Source: Microvirga splendida (lineage in GTDB: Bacteria > Pseudomonadota > Alphaproteobacteria > Rhizobiales > Beijerinckiaceae). Taken from it: a DNA stretch of 64,000 nt. This document shows, in pieces, positions 34,621-42,102 of the stretch; the stretch's first letter is position 1, and each line of letters begins with the position of its first letter. The position numbers were made by a program, and so were the translations under genes. The notes below the pieces were generated by a model that worked only from the letters and a program-made list of their open reading frames with translations, did not search any database and was not told the origin of the DNA. The stretch spans positions 248,001-312,000 of the forward strand of contig NZ_JAELXT010000001.1 of the NCBI RefSeq assembly GCF_016427565.1, in the 5' to 3' direction.

Positions 34621-35238
34621 TTAAAACAGCGTTGGCATCGGCTCTCGGCACACTTGAGCCACCCTCCGCATAGAGACTGTCGCTCCACCGTACCGGAAGC
34701 GAAGACTTCGGAAATCCTGAAGGCTGAGGTGCCATTGGCTGCTGGCTGTGAGGGCTTGGCCAACCATGATCCTTGCAAGGGCCGGAAGGTCGATGCGGCC
34801 TACCACTGACCCGACCTCGATCTGATCGGGCTTGTCCCACGTCCTTGTCATGGCCTCACGGACATCCGCCTGACCAAGCAGTGGTCCGATACGCACGATG
34901 GCGTGAGCGGTGATCTCGAACCTTCCAGCCCCCTCCTCCACTGCTATCCAGCCCCAGATCGCCGCACTGAACCACCACCGGGAAAGCTGACGACACAGGT
35001 TGAAGCGGTTGCGGAGGTCGGAACGGAACTGCGTAATTGCACCCTGAGCATTCGCGGTGGCACCCAACCTGATTGTGACCGGTACGAATCGGCAATCAGG
35101 AGCATCAAACCCCTTCAGCACGGCGCGACACTCCCGCCGGATCTGACGCTTTCGACAGCGATCACAGCCGGGACTGCCACAGCGATAGCGGCCATTCCAG
35201 CCAACCCCGCAGTCGAGAGCTTCAGGTGTCACGGCCAC
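34621..35238 (-). CDS. Hypothetical protein with a Cys-rich N-terminus (Rep-like)
   Basis: 205 residues. YRCGSPGCDRCRKRQIRREC near the N-terminus contains a CxxxxCxxC cluster that could bind zinc, resembling the start of some rolling-circle replication initiators. RWWFSAAIWGWIAVEEGAGR and EITAHAIVRIGPLL resemble the WGxxE...H region of such proteins but lack the HxH pair. I treat it as an unknown, possibly derived from a replication protein. The start is GTG 35238 overlapping the previous gene by 10 bp. Confidence 0.5.
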   Translation of the reverse strand: MAVTPEALDCGVGWNGRYRCGSPGCDRCRKRQIRRECRAVLKGFDAPDCRFVPVTIRLGATANAQGAITQFRSDLRNRFNLCRQLSRWWFSAAIWGWIAVEEGAGRFEITAHAIVRIGPLLGQADVREAMTRTWDKPDQIEVGSVVGRIDLPALARIMVGQALTASSQWHLSLQDFRSLRFRYGGATVSMRRVAQVCREPMPTLF

Positions 35239-35576
35239 AGAGCTTTTTCGAACCGGCGTAGGTCCGAAGCGGACTGGAATTCTATGGCCACCATATCGAT
35301 CAAGTCGCCGCTATGTGGGTTCTCATTTATCCAGTCTTGAACCTCGTCCGAGACCGGAACGATCATCAGGAAAACGTCAGGATCGGCAGCAGGCCAGCGT
35401 TGTGCGTCGTTGAAGTGTAGGAGGAAGTAAATTGCATCCCTCTCACTGGCGCACACGAGCCCCACGAGGCTTGTAGGCTCGATGAATGTCGCTTCTGACG
35501 GGAGACCTGCCCGTTCGGCAAGTTCGCAGGCGTAGTTCAGAGGCACTGGATAAATTGCGGAAGGCTTGGGGAGCAT
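35229..35576 (-). CDS. Hypothetical 115-residue protein
   Basis: MLPKPSAIYPVPLNYACELA begins a short globular protein with a mixed alpha/beta pattern (ERDAIYFLLHFNDAQRW and FLMIVPVSDEVQDWINE). No family recognised. It belongs to the minus-strand run from 36950 to 33286. Confidence 0.5.
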   Translation of the reverse strand: MLPKPSAIYPVPLNYACELAERAGLPSEATFIEPTSLVGLVCASERDAIYFLLHFNDAQRWPAADPDVFLMIVPVSDEVQDWINENPHSGDLIDMVAIEFQSASDLRRFEKALWP

Positions 35577-35662
35577 CAGATAAACCCTTTTATGAGGTAT
35601 TTATCTGATGCTCTGGATAGCGACTTCTCCCAAAGGGCGAGGCATAGAACTAGCTTCGCGTA

Positions 35663-35980
35663 TCAGCGCCGACGTTGTGCGACCGGCCTTCCCTTCGGAA
35701 CCTCATCGAAATTCTTGAGATAGGGTTCCGCAGATTTACGCCAAATCCGCTCGAACTGCTCGACACCCCAAATCATGAGATAGGCTTCTTCCGGCGACGG
35801 CATGATATTCAGGCTGCGATCACGGCGCTCTGCTGCCATTTCGGTTGCCTCTTGAAGAGTAGGAAGCATCTGCTTCCGCAGACGCTCCCAGATCTCTTCG
35901 TGCCGGTCCAATCGAGCCTCAAGGGCTGTGATCTGCTCCGTCAGGGCAGTGATAATCTCAAGGATCTCTTCGCTCATCAT
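35663..35980 (-). CDS. Hypothetical coiled-coil protein
   Basis: 105 residues beginning MMSEEILEIITALTEQITAL, a heptad-like helix continuing EARLDRHEEIWERLRKQMLP. The C-terminus is basic (PKGRPVAQRRR). ATG 35980 overlaps the stop of the upstream gene (ATGA), so it is translationally coupled. A larger open frame reaches 36076 but overlaps that gene much more. Function unknown. Confidence 0.55.
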   Translation of the reverse strand: MMSEEILEIITALTEQITALEARLDRHEEIWERLRKQMLPTLQEATEMAAERRDRSLNIMPSPEEAYLMIWGVEQFERIWRKSAEPYLKNFDEVPKGRPVAQRRR

Positions 35981-36294
35981 CGCCGCCCTCCTGTCAGGTC
36001 TTTGAGTGCATGATGGAGAGCGACACCTGACAGCATCCTCGACGGATGTTCGTCCTGCATATGGCGCTGAAACCATCCCCTAAGCTCGTCAACGTCCTTT
36101 GCAAGAGCTTCGGAGACTGCACTCACTGTGCCGTCTGGATCTACAACGGTAGGACGGGCCTTAGCCCCGTTTTCAAGGGCTGCCACACGGTCCAGCGCAT
36201 CTTCAAGGGCAGCCGTCAGAATCTCGTTATCTTTTGAAAGCTGCTCCACCTGATCAATGAGGGAGAAGAGGACTTGGAGAACTTGGTCACTCAT
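35977..36294 (-). CDS. Hypothetical coiled-coil protein
   Basis: 105 residues. The N-terminal half MSDQVLQVLFSLIDQVEQLS to DRVAALENG is a predicted coiled coil; the C-terminal part is WFQRHMQDEHPSRMLSGVAL. Both its start and stop overlap neighbours by 4 bp (ATGA). Its architecture resembles the next protein downstream, so the two may pair. Function unknown. Confidence 0.55.
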   Translation of the reverse strand: MSDQVLQVLFSLIDQVEQLSKDNEILTAALEDALDRVAALENGAKARPTVVDPDGTVSAVSEALAKDVDELRGWFQRHMQDEHPSRMLSGVALHHALKDLTGGRR

Positions 36295-36950
36295 TGGAGC
36301 TTACCCTTTTTCAAGGAAGCTCCTCGGCCCTTCCAAAGACCCAACGGATTGTAACGAGCCCGAATGATTGGCAGCTTCTTGTCAGGCGCAGGCTTGACCT
36401 CTTCCCATGCAATGATGGTGGGCAGCATCGCGTCCAAGTGGACCTCAAGGTTCGCCCCTTCGAACTGATCGTACCAGAAGCGCAGGAAGTAAGGCCATGA
36501 GTAGTTGGTGCCACACCTCTTGTCGGTGAACGTCCCCATCAAAGCATTGTCGGGATATTCATGAACAGTCCTCTTGTACTGTTCCTTGAGGTAATGATGG
36601 GTAACGATGTCGATCTTTCCCTCGCTAGCCTTGTGGTCCACATACGACATCCAGAAACCCGGATCGTGCAATTGAACCGTACCAGACCAAGCAGACAATG
36701 CTGGTGACGGCGTAAATGCCTGTGTCTGAGTGAAAAACTGCACGTTCATCGCATAGCGAGCGGATGACCACTTCCCCTTGTGACCCTTGCCGTTGTCATA
36801 GTGATTGAACGTGGCAACGGTAATAAGAATCGCCGGAGGGATGTCGTTGAGGCTAACCACCTGAGAAGAGTCAATAAGCGTATCCTGCTGGATTTGAACA
36901 GTGTTGGCGGACACAAGCGCGTCTCGCATATTATCAAAAATACCTGCCAT
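36291..36950 (-). CDS. Hypothetical 219-residue protein, first gene of an unknown operon
   Basis: MAGIFDNMRDALVSANTVQI begins a protein rich in aromatic residues (FFTQTQAFTPSPALSAWSG, DPGFWMSYVDHKASEGKIDI) and polar beta-like segments. The C-terminus is basic (GLWKGRGASLKKGKLQ). ATG 36950 and ATG 36956 are both possible. It is the first of three genes joined by ATGA overlaps. It could be a structural or binding protein; no family is recognised. Confidence 0.55.
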   Translation of the reverse strand: MAGIFDNMRDALVSANTVQIQQDTLIDSSQVVSLNDIPPAILITVATFNHYDNGKGHKGKWSSARYAMNVQFFTQTQAFTPSPALSAWSGTVQLHDPGFWMSYVDHKASEGKIDIVTHHYLKEQYKRTVHEYPDNALMGTFTDKRCGTNYSWPYFLRFWYDQFEGANLEVHLDAMLPTIIAWEEVKPAPDKKLPIIRARYNPLGLWKGRGASLKKGKLQ

Positions 36951-37619
36951 AAACATTCTCTATAAAAATACATAAATATAAAAATATCGATCAGATATTT
37001 CTTAATGATCGATGCTTTATTTAAGCATAATACAGAGTATTTTTCAATTTATATTATTAGTAAATCTAGTCTATACGCAGTGACCGCTCCGCCTTATCGC
37101 TGATTTCTGCAACGTGTATTGAACAATCTATAAGCAACAATGTATAAAAAGTAATTATAATGAGATTTAGGACATCTCAGGCAAATCACATCGGCTGCGC
37201 CTCATTCCTCGCTTCGCTCGGACAATTAACTGAGGTCGCATTCGCTCCTCATGCCAAAGGATAAGGGCAAGTGGTCGTCTTCCTCATAACCGGGACAAGA
37301 AGATCAAAAAGGGGAAACCTGCGAGACGACGCCGTGCCCTTGATCCGCATGCCCCACCCGCACCCTGTTACGAACTCTCGCTGCTCACACAGCCAAGAAC
37401 CCTTCACTACCGATTCAATTGTTGCGCTTGATCGTGACTGTCGGGTGGTTGCGGCGCTTGGATGGCAGTGAAATTAGATACAGAGGGTCGGGCTTCAAAA
37501 GCGAAGCAACGCTGTCTCGGTTGCGATCATGTCGCAACACGTCTGTACCTTCTCGCCTATGGGGGTTTGGTCGCGAGCGCCACCAGCATGAACCCGACGA
37601 GGCAAGAATGCGTAGATGA

Positions 37620-37631
37620 GATTCTACGTTG
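37620..37631 (+). repeat. Candidate integrase/excisionase arm site, right copy
   Basis: GATTCTACGTTG, identical to 17934-17945 at the other end of the island. A partial second copy (GCTACGTTT) follows at 37634. Position 168 bp before the attR core is compatible with an arm site. Confidence 0.4.
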
Positions 37632-37640
37632 ATGCTACGT

Positions 37641-37680
37641 TTGTCGGGATTAGACGGGAATGGACGGGATCAATCGGGAA
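37641..37680 (+). repeat. Four tandem ten-base units with CGGGA at fixed spacing
   Basis: Four consecutive 10-mers each end CGGGAT or CGGGAA (TTGTCGGGAT, TAGACGGGAA, TGGACGGGAT, CAATCGGGAA). The ten-base spacing puts each CGGGA on the same face of the helix, as expected for cooperative binding of a recombination or replication protein near the attachment site. Confidence 0.5.
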
Positions 37681-37798
37681 CCACAATTCCACCAGCCCAA
37701 CCGTGTGACAGCCTGCCACATCGTTGAATTGAAAGGAAAACTCTTGTCACTGTTGAACTTCGGGTCATCGCTCCCACATTTGGTATTCCCGTTCAACA

Positions 37799-37822
37799 AA
37801 CGAAAGGAGGTGATCCAGTGTC
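37799..37822 (+). repeat. Right attachment site (attR core)
   Basis: Exact copy of 17848-17871, preceded by near-identical bases (ttcccgt, then CAACA with single-base indels). The upstream side is island DNA, the downstream side chromosomal. Because the core ends just after a GTG start, the island brings its own ribosome site and start for the mini-ORF at 37818. Confidence 0.8.
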
Positions 37823-37892
37823 TCATTGTCATACCCTACGGTCCCCGGTTGCCGTGACCTGGATCTTGGCCTCTGCCGAGATTGGTGCGTAA
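37818..37892 (+). CDS. 24-codon mini-ORF with a maximal Shine-Dalgarno (integration target)
   Basis: GTG 37818 begins a 24-residue frame ending TAA at 37892 (MSHCHTLRSPVAV at its start). The ribosome site GAAAGGAGGTGATCCAG is complementary to 17 bases of the 16S tail, with 7 nt from AGGAGG to GTG. After excision the native locus would read this frame from the chromosomal upstream region at 17747. It may be a leader peptide or a conserved microprotein; not recognised. Confidence 0.5.
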   Translation: MSHCHTLRSPVAVTWILASAEIGA

Positions 37893-38010
37893 CGCACGCG
37901 CATCGTGCGGAAAAGTGGTTTCCGGTTTTCCGCGCTAAACGATGCGCCCTGAAGAAGGGAGCATCGAATGGATCCCAAAAGTGCCCCCCACTTTTGGGTC
38001 CGATGCTCAA
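37893..38010. repeat. Dispersed palindromic element, copy A (two hairpins)
   Basis: Hairpin 1 runs 37898-37947 (GCGCATCG...CGATGCGC, with inner GCGGAAAA/TTTTCCGC). Hairpin 2 runs 37959-38008 (GAGCATCG...CGATGCTC, with inner CCAAAAGTG/CACTTTTGG). Related copies are at 59451-59510 and 61535-61603. Confidence 0.75.
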
Positions 38011-38046
38011 GGAACGGCTCCTTACGGGCCGTGGAACCGACAATGG

Positions 38047-38080
38047 AAAGGCCGCCCTTCGGGGCGGCCTTTCTTGTTTT
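38047..38080. terminator. Bidirectional rho-independent terminator
   Basis: AAAGGCCGCCC-TTCG-GGGCGGCCTTT is a perfect 11-bp stem with a TTCG tetraloop, followed on the plus strand by CTTGTTTT. On the minus strand it closes the trehalose/glucose operon right after its last stop (38080). Confidence 0.85.
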
Positions 38081-39195
38081 CAGGCGCTGAGCAGCTTGCC
38101 CGTGCGCCGCGCCTCGGTGCCGGCCACCTTGGCCAAACGCATCCCTTTGGTGACGAAGCGCTGGGCGATCCGGGCGAACATCACGCCGTCGCAGGGTGCC
38201 GTCGCTGGAACCACCGCGCCGGTCAGCGGATCCACGACATCCCCGATCACGTCGCCTTCTCTCACCCGGTCACCGATGTCCGCCTTGAAGACCAGGATGC
38301 CGTAGGCGGGCGCCTGGACCGGCTCGGAGGCGGCCAGCGGCGTGGCCCGGCACAGGGGCTCCGGCACCTGCGGAGCCTCGCCGGCGATGACGCCGCGCAG
38401 GATCAGGTAATCGACGACCGCCGCCGCATCGGCCTGCCCCGTCTCGTGGCTCACGTCCCGCTCGCCCCGGAACTCCAGAGTGGTCGAGTGGCAGCCGAAG
38501 GGGATCGGGCGATCCGGGAAACGGTCGGCCAGTTCCGCCCACGGGCGGCTGCAGGCTTCGTCGAAGGGCTCGTCGCCGGACACGTCGGCGACGAGATAGG
38601 CATGGGCGCCGATCAGGGCGGAGAGCGGCGCGAATTCCTCCTCCGAACGAGTATGCGTGTAGAGATGCACCACGGCTTCCGAGTCGCAATGCATGTCGAG
38701 CACGATGTCAGCCTCTTGCGCGAGGCCCAGCAGGGCCTTCTTCATCGCCTCGGCCGGATTGGCGGGCTCCCAGGCTTCGAGCTCCGCCCGCAGGGCCTCG
38801 CGGATGAGGCGCAGATTTTGCGCGCCGTCATCCGTCAGCTTGCCGTCGATACGCTCAGCCACCTTCGGCACGAGATCGGGATAGCCGCGATTGAAGTTGA
38901 TGCCGTCGGAAAGATTGAAGCGGCCGATATGGTCGCCCAGCACCCTCTGCGCCAGGCCGATGGGATTGGCCGAGGGCACGAGCACGATCTCGCCTTTGAT
39001 GCGTCCCTCGCTTTCGAGGGCGGTGAGGCGCTCGCGCAGGTGGTGGGCGGCGATCATGCCGGGAATCTCGTCCGCGTGGAGCGAGGCCTGGACATGGATG
39101 CGCGGGCGGGCGCCTTCCTGGCCGAAGCGCTGGACCGTCAGGGAGAGGTCGGCTCCGGGAGCCAGCGGAGCAAGGGCGATCTGTTCTGTTCTCAT
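38080..39195 (-). CDS. Succinylglutamate desuccinylase/aspartoacylase-family carboxypeptidase
   Basis: 371 residues of the M14/AstE-AspA zinc family. HVQASLHADEIPGMIAAHHL carries the H-x2-E metal pair, VLDMHCDSEAVVHLYTH supplies a further His, and the C-terminal GHSTTLEFRG-like stretch (FGCHSTTLEFRGERDVS) contains the catalytic Glu. A biotinyl/lipoyl-like C-terminal domain (VFKADIGDRVREGDVIGDVV) is characteristic of the subfamily. Substrate unknown. ATG 39195 is used. Last gene of the minus-strand operon. Confidence 0.85.
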   Translation of the reverse strand: MRTEQIALAPLAPGADLSLTVQRFGQEGARPRIHVQASLHADEIPGMIAAHHLRERLTALESEGRIKGEIVLVPSANPIGLAQRVLGDHIGRFNLSDGINFNRGYPDLVPKVAERIDGKLTDDGAQNLRLIREALRAELEAWEPANPAEAMKKALLGLAQEADIVLDMHCDSEAVVHLYTHTRSEEEFAPLSALIGAHAYLVADVSGDEPFDEACSRPWAELADRFPDRPIPFGCHSTTLEFRGERDVSHETGQADAAAVVDYLILRGVIAGEAPQVPEPLCRATPLAASEPVQAPAYGILVFKADIGDRVREGDVIGDVVDPLTGAVVPATAPCDGVMFARIAQRFVTKGMRLAKVAGTEARRTGKLLSA

Positions 39196-39248
39196 CACCA
39201 ATCAGCAGGTTGAAGCGCGTGCTGCCCGACGCGTTTACGGCAGGCTCT

Positions 39249-40247
39249 TCAGGTAGCCTGCCACCCCTGCGATGGGAAGACGAAGCGCTCGGGATTCGTC
39301 ACGATGGCGGCCAGGCCCTGCAGGGCCGGCTCGGGATTGACGATGGCGTAGACCGGCACCCGCCTCGCCCAGGCATCGTGCGGCGCCTTGCGGTCGAAGG
39401 CCTCGCGGAAGCCGCCGGACTGGAGGATGTCGATCATCCGGGGCGCGATGCCGCCGGCGATGAACACGCCACCGGAGGATTCGAAGGTGAGCGCGAGATC
39501 GCCGGCGAAGCGGCCGAGGAAGCGGGCGAACAGGTCCAGCGCGTCCTTCGCCAGCGCGTCGCCCTCGCGGGCGGCGGCCAGGACGTCATTGGGCATGGTG
39601 AAGGGGCAGTCGACGCAGCGGTGCGCCGCCAGGGCCTTGGCAATGCGGAAGAGACCGGGCCCGGAGAGCACCACCTCGCCGGAGACGCGGTCGCCGACCC
39701 GCTCGAGGTGCGGCCAGAGGGCGGTTTCCTCCTCCGTAGTGGGTCCGAATTCCATGTGGCCCGCCTCGGTTGCCAGGATGGCGAAGCGATCCTCCACCGG
39801 CACCAGGGCGCCGGCACCGAGCCCCGTGCCCGGTCCCAGCACCACGCGGGCACCAGATCTGGCCGGCGGGAAGGCGCCTATGGGCGCAAGATCGCCCCTG
39901 CCCTCGTCGAGCACCGTCACGGACGCCGCGACCGGCGTGTAGTCGTTGACGAGGGTCACGCGCTCGAGGTTGAGCGCCCGGCCGATAGCCTCGGCATCGA
40001 TGACCCATTGGGCATTGGTGAGGCGGATGGCGGGCGCGTCGACGCGGGTCGCAACCGCAATGATGGCGGAGCGCGGAGCTGTTCCGGCATAGGCTTCAAG
40101 CGCGATCCTGATGGCCCCGACCGGATCCGGCGTCTGCGCCGTGAGGGCGCGTGGCAGGAGCTGAACGGGCTCGCCGGGCGCAGGCAGAACGGCGAAGCGG
40201 GCATTGGTGCCGCCGATATCGCCGAGCAGAACGGGAAATGCGAACAT
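39249..40247 (-). CDS. glk: Glucokinase (Glk family)
   Basis: 332 residues. The phosphate-1 loop LLGDIGGTNARFAV, LVNDYTPVA with the catalytic Asp, VVLGPGTGLGAG and TEAGHMEFGP identify the proteobacterial Glk family, which makes glucose-6-P from glucose and ATP. It is 45 bp downstream of the GH15 gene, so glucose from a GH15 product could be phosphorylated at once. Confidence 0.93.
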   Translation of the reverse strand: MFAFPVLLGDIGGTNARFAVLPAPGEPVQLLPRALTAQTPDPVGAIRIALEAYAGTAPRSAIIAVATRVDAPAIRLTNAQWVIDAEAIGRALNLERVTLVNDYTPVAASVTVLDEGRGDLAPIGAFPPARSGARVVLGPGTGLGAGALVPVEDRFAILATEAGHMEFGPTTEEETALWPHLERVGDRVSGEVVLSGPGLFRIAKALAAHRCVDCPFTMPNDVLAAAREGDALAKDALDLFARFLGRFAGDLALTFESSGGVFIAGGIAPRMIDILQSGGFREAFDRKAPHDAWARRVPVYAIVNPEPALQGLAAIVTNPERFVFPSQGWQAT

Positions 40248-40292
40248 CGAAGCCTATCGTCCTTTTTCGCCTGTGACGCCCGATCGTGACGA

Positions 40293-42101
40293 TCAGAACG
40301 CCTCCTCCCAGCTCCGGCTCAGGCGCACGGCCGAGTTGATGAGGCCGACCATGGAATAGGTCTGGGGAAAGTTGCCCCAGAGCTCCCCGGTGGTGAAGTC
40401 CGCATCCTCGGAGAAGAGGCCGAAGGAGTTGCGCAGGCTCAGGATGTGCTCGAACAACTCCTTCGCCTCCTCCTTGCGCCCGATGGCGCTCAAGGCATCC
40501 ACGTACCAGAAGCCGCAGATCATGAAAGCCGTGTGCATGAGCCCGAAATCGTCCTCCACATCATAACGCAGAAGCAGGTCACCCCGTCGCAGGGTTTTTC
40601 CCACGGCCTCCACGGTGGCGACGAAGCGCGGGTCCTCCGCCTTCACGAAATCGAGTTCAGCCAGGAGCAGGAGCGTCGCGTCGAGATCCTCGCCGTCGAA
40701 GGAGGACACGAAGGTGCCCTTGTCGGCATTGTAGGAGTGCTCGTTGATCACCCGGTGCATGTGCTCGGCGTTCTCGCGCCAGAAGGCGGCCCGGTCCTCG
40801 CGCCCCATGGCCTCGGCGATCTTGGTGAGCCGGTCGCAGGCCGCCCAGCACATCACGCTCGGAAAGGTATGCACAGCCGCCTTGGTGCGCAGCTCCCACG
40901 GGCCGGCATCGGGCTGGTCGAACACCTCGATGGCACGCTGGCCGAGCTTTTCCAGGTGCTCGAACAGGGCCCGGTTGCCGGTGCGGATGAGGCGCTTGTC
41001 GAGGAAGGCGTGAACGGAGGCGAGCACGACGCTGCCATAGGCATCGTTCTGGATCTGGGTGTAGGCGGCATTGCCGACACGCACCGGACCCATGCCGCGG
41101 TAGCCTGCCAGCGCCGTCGCCTCCCGCTCGTCGAGATCGGGCGAGCGGGTGATGCTGAAGAGCGGCGGCATGTCCTTCTGGTCGGGGATGGCATCCATGT
41201 CGTCGACGATGTTGGTGATGTAGGTGAGGTATTCCTCCATCGTCTTCGTGGTGCCGAGCCGGTTGAGGGCCTGGATCACGAAATAGGCGTCGCGCAGCCA
41301 GCAATAGCGGTAATCCCAGTTGCGCTGCGTGTTCGGCGCCTCGGGCACCGAGGTGGTGAGCGCCGCCACGATGGCGCCGGTCTCCTCGAAATTGCACAGC
41401 TTGAGCGTGATGGCGGCGCGGATCACCGCCTCCTGCCAGTCGAACGGAATGGAGAGCGAGCGCACCCAGTCGCGCCAGAAATCCACCGTGCTGTCGAGGA
41501 AGGCGCGGGCCGTGGTGTCGGCTTCCGAGCGCAGGGGCTCATCCTCGCCGAAGAAGAACGACATAGGCCGGTCGACCACGAAGAAGCGCTCGTCCTGAAC
41601 GTAGGAGATCGACGCATCGGTGGTCAGGCGAAGGGACGTGTCGGGACCGACGAAGCGCAGATGATTGCTGCCGCGCGTCTGGCCGGGCGGATGCTCGCCC
41701 CATTCGAAATGCGGCCGCAGGCGGACGCGGATGCGCGGGCGCCCCTTCACGGGCTGCACCCGGCGGATCAGCATGGGCGGGCGGAAGGTGCGGTCGAAAT
41801 GCTTGAAGCGCGGCGCGAAATCCGTGACCTCGACGACGTTGCCGAAGGAATCCGTCATGCGCGACACGAGAACCGCCGTGTTCTCGAGATAGCGCTGTTC
41901 GCAACTCACCATGCCGGCCATGTCGATGGCGAAGATGCCCTTCTGGTCCGCATCGCTCTGGCCCTCGGGGCAATCGAGCAGGGCGGAGAAGACGGGGTCG
42001 CCATCGAAACGCGGAAAGCAGCTCCAGACGATCTGCGCACGGCGATCGACCAGTGCCGAAATCATGCAATTGCCGATGACGGCAAGATCCAGCGAACTCA
42101 T
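40293..42101 (-). CDS. Glycoside hydrolase family 15 protein (trehalase/glucoamylase-like)
   Basis: 602 residues, full length for bacterial GH15. Visible are an N-terminal super-beta-sandwich (LAVIGNCMISALVDRRAQIV, YLENTAVLVSRM) and an alpha/alpha barrel with NWDYRYCWLRDAYFVIQALN, PLFSITRSPDLDEREATAL, AYGSVVLASVHAFLDKRLI and GELWGNFPQTYSMVGLINSA near the end, which holds the usual catalytic-base region. Bacterial GH15 members include trehalases as well as glucoamylases. No signal peptide. Coupled to otsB (1 bp gap). Trehalase is the likelier role here from context. Confidence 0.87.
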   Translation of the reverse strand: MSSLDLAVIGNCMISALVDRRAQIVWSCFPRFDGDPVFSALLDCPEGQSDADQKGIFAIDMAGMVSCEQRYLENTAVLVSRMTDSFGNVVEVTDFAPRFKHFDRTFRPPMLIRRVQPVKGRPRIRVRLRPHFEWGEHPPGQTRGSNHLRFVGPDTSLRLTTDASISYVQDERFFVVDRPMSFFFGEDEPLRSEADTTARAFLDSTVDFWRDWVRSLSIPFDWQEAVIRAAITLKLCNFEETGAIVAALTTSVPEAPNTQRNWDYRYCWLRDAYFVIQALNRLGTTKTMEEYLTYITNIVDDMDAIPDQKDMPPLFSITRSPDLDEREATALAGYRGMGPVRVGNAAYTQIQNDAYGSVVLASVHAFLDKRLIRTGNRALFEHLEKLGQRAIEVFDQPDAGPWELRTKAAVHTFPSVMCWAACDRLTKIAEAMGREDRAAFWRENAEHMHRVINEHSYNADKGTFVSSFDGEDLDATLLLLAELDFVKAEDPRFVATVEAVGKTLRRGDLLLRYDVEDDFGLMHTAFMICGFWYVDALSAIGRKEEAKELFEHILSLRNSFGLFSEDADFTTGELWGNFPQTYSMVGLINSAVRLSRSWEEAF

Positions 42102-42102
42102 G

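Larger units (their letters stand above)
36957..37817. promoter_or_regulatory. Right-end island region: AT-rich promoter, palindrome and repeat arrays
   Basis: 36957-37160 is very AT-rich, with a perfect palindrome AAATATC-GATCA-GATATTT at 36982-37000, just upstream of the unknown operon. A hairpin-like TCCTCGCTTCGCTCGGA occurs near 37207. The 12-mer arm-site match lies at 37620-37631 and four ten-base CGGGA units at 37641-37680. Short open frames near 37271 and 37419 have no supporting features. The region ends at the attR core. Confidence 0.5.
17848..37822. mobile_element. Integrated genomic island of about 20 kb
   Basis: An exact 24-bp direct repeat occurs at 17848-17871 and 37799-37822, with near-identity extending a further 12 bases upstream apart from two single-base indels. 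Directly inside the left copy are an HTH protein and a tyrosine integrase. The interior has visibly lower GC than the flanks and carries unlinked accessory genes. The backbone genes outside (prfC; the aspartoacylase/glk/ots operon) are typical chromosomal genes. I infer site-specific integration. No conjugation or phage structural genes are recognised, so it probably needs helper functions to move. Confidence 0.85.

Noticed and set aside
37271-37619. Two short plus-strand frames near the right end of the island
   Set aside because: Poor starts, basic low-complexity translations and no family; they overlap the candidate arm-site region.
17848-37822. Reading the island as a prophage or conjugative element
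   Set aside because: No capsid, terminase, tail, relaxase or type IV secretion genes are recognisable, so it is described only as an integrated island.
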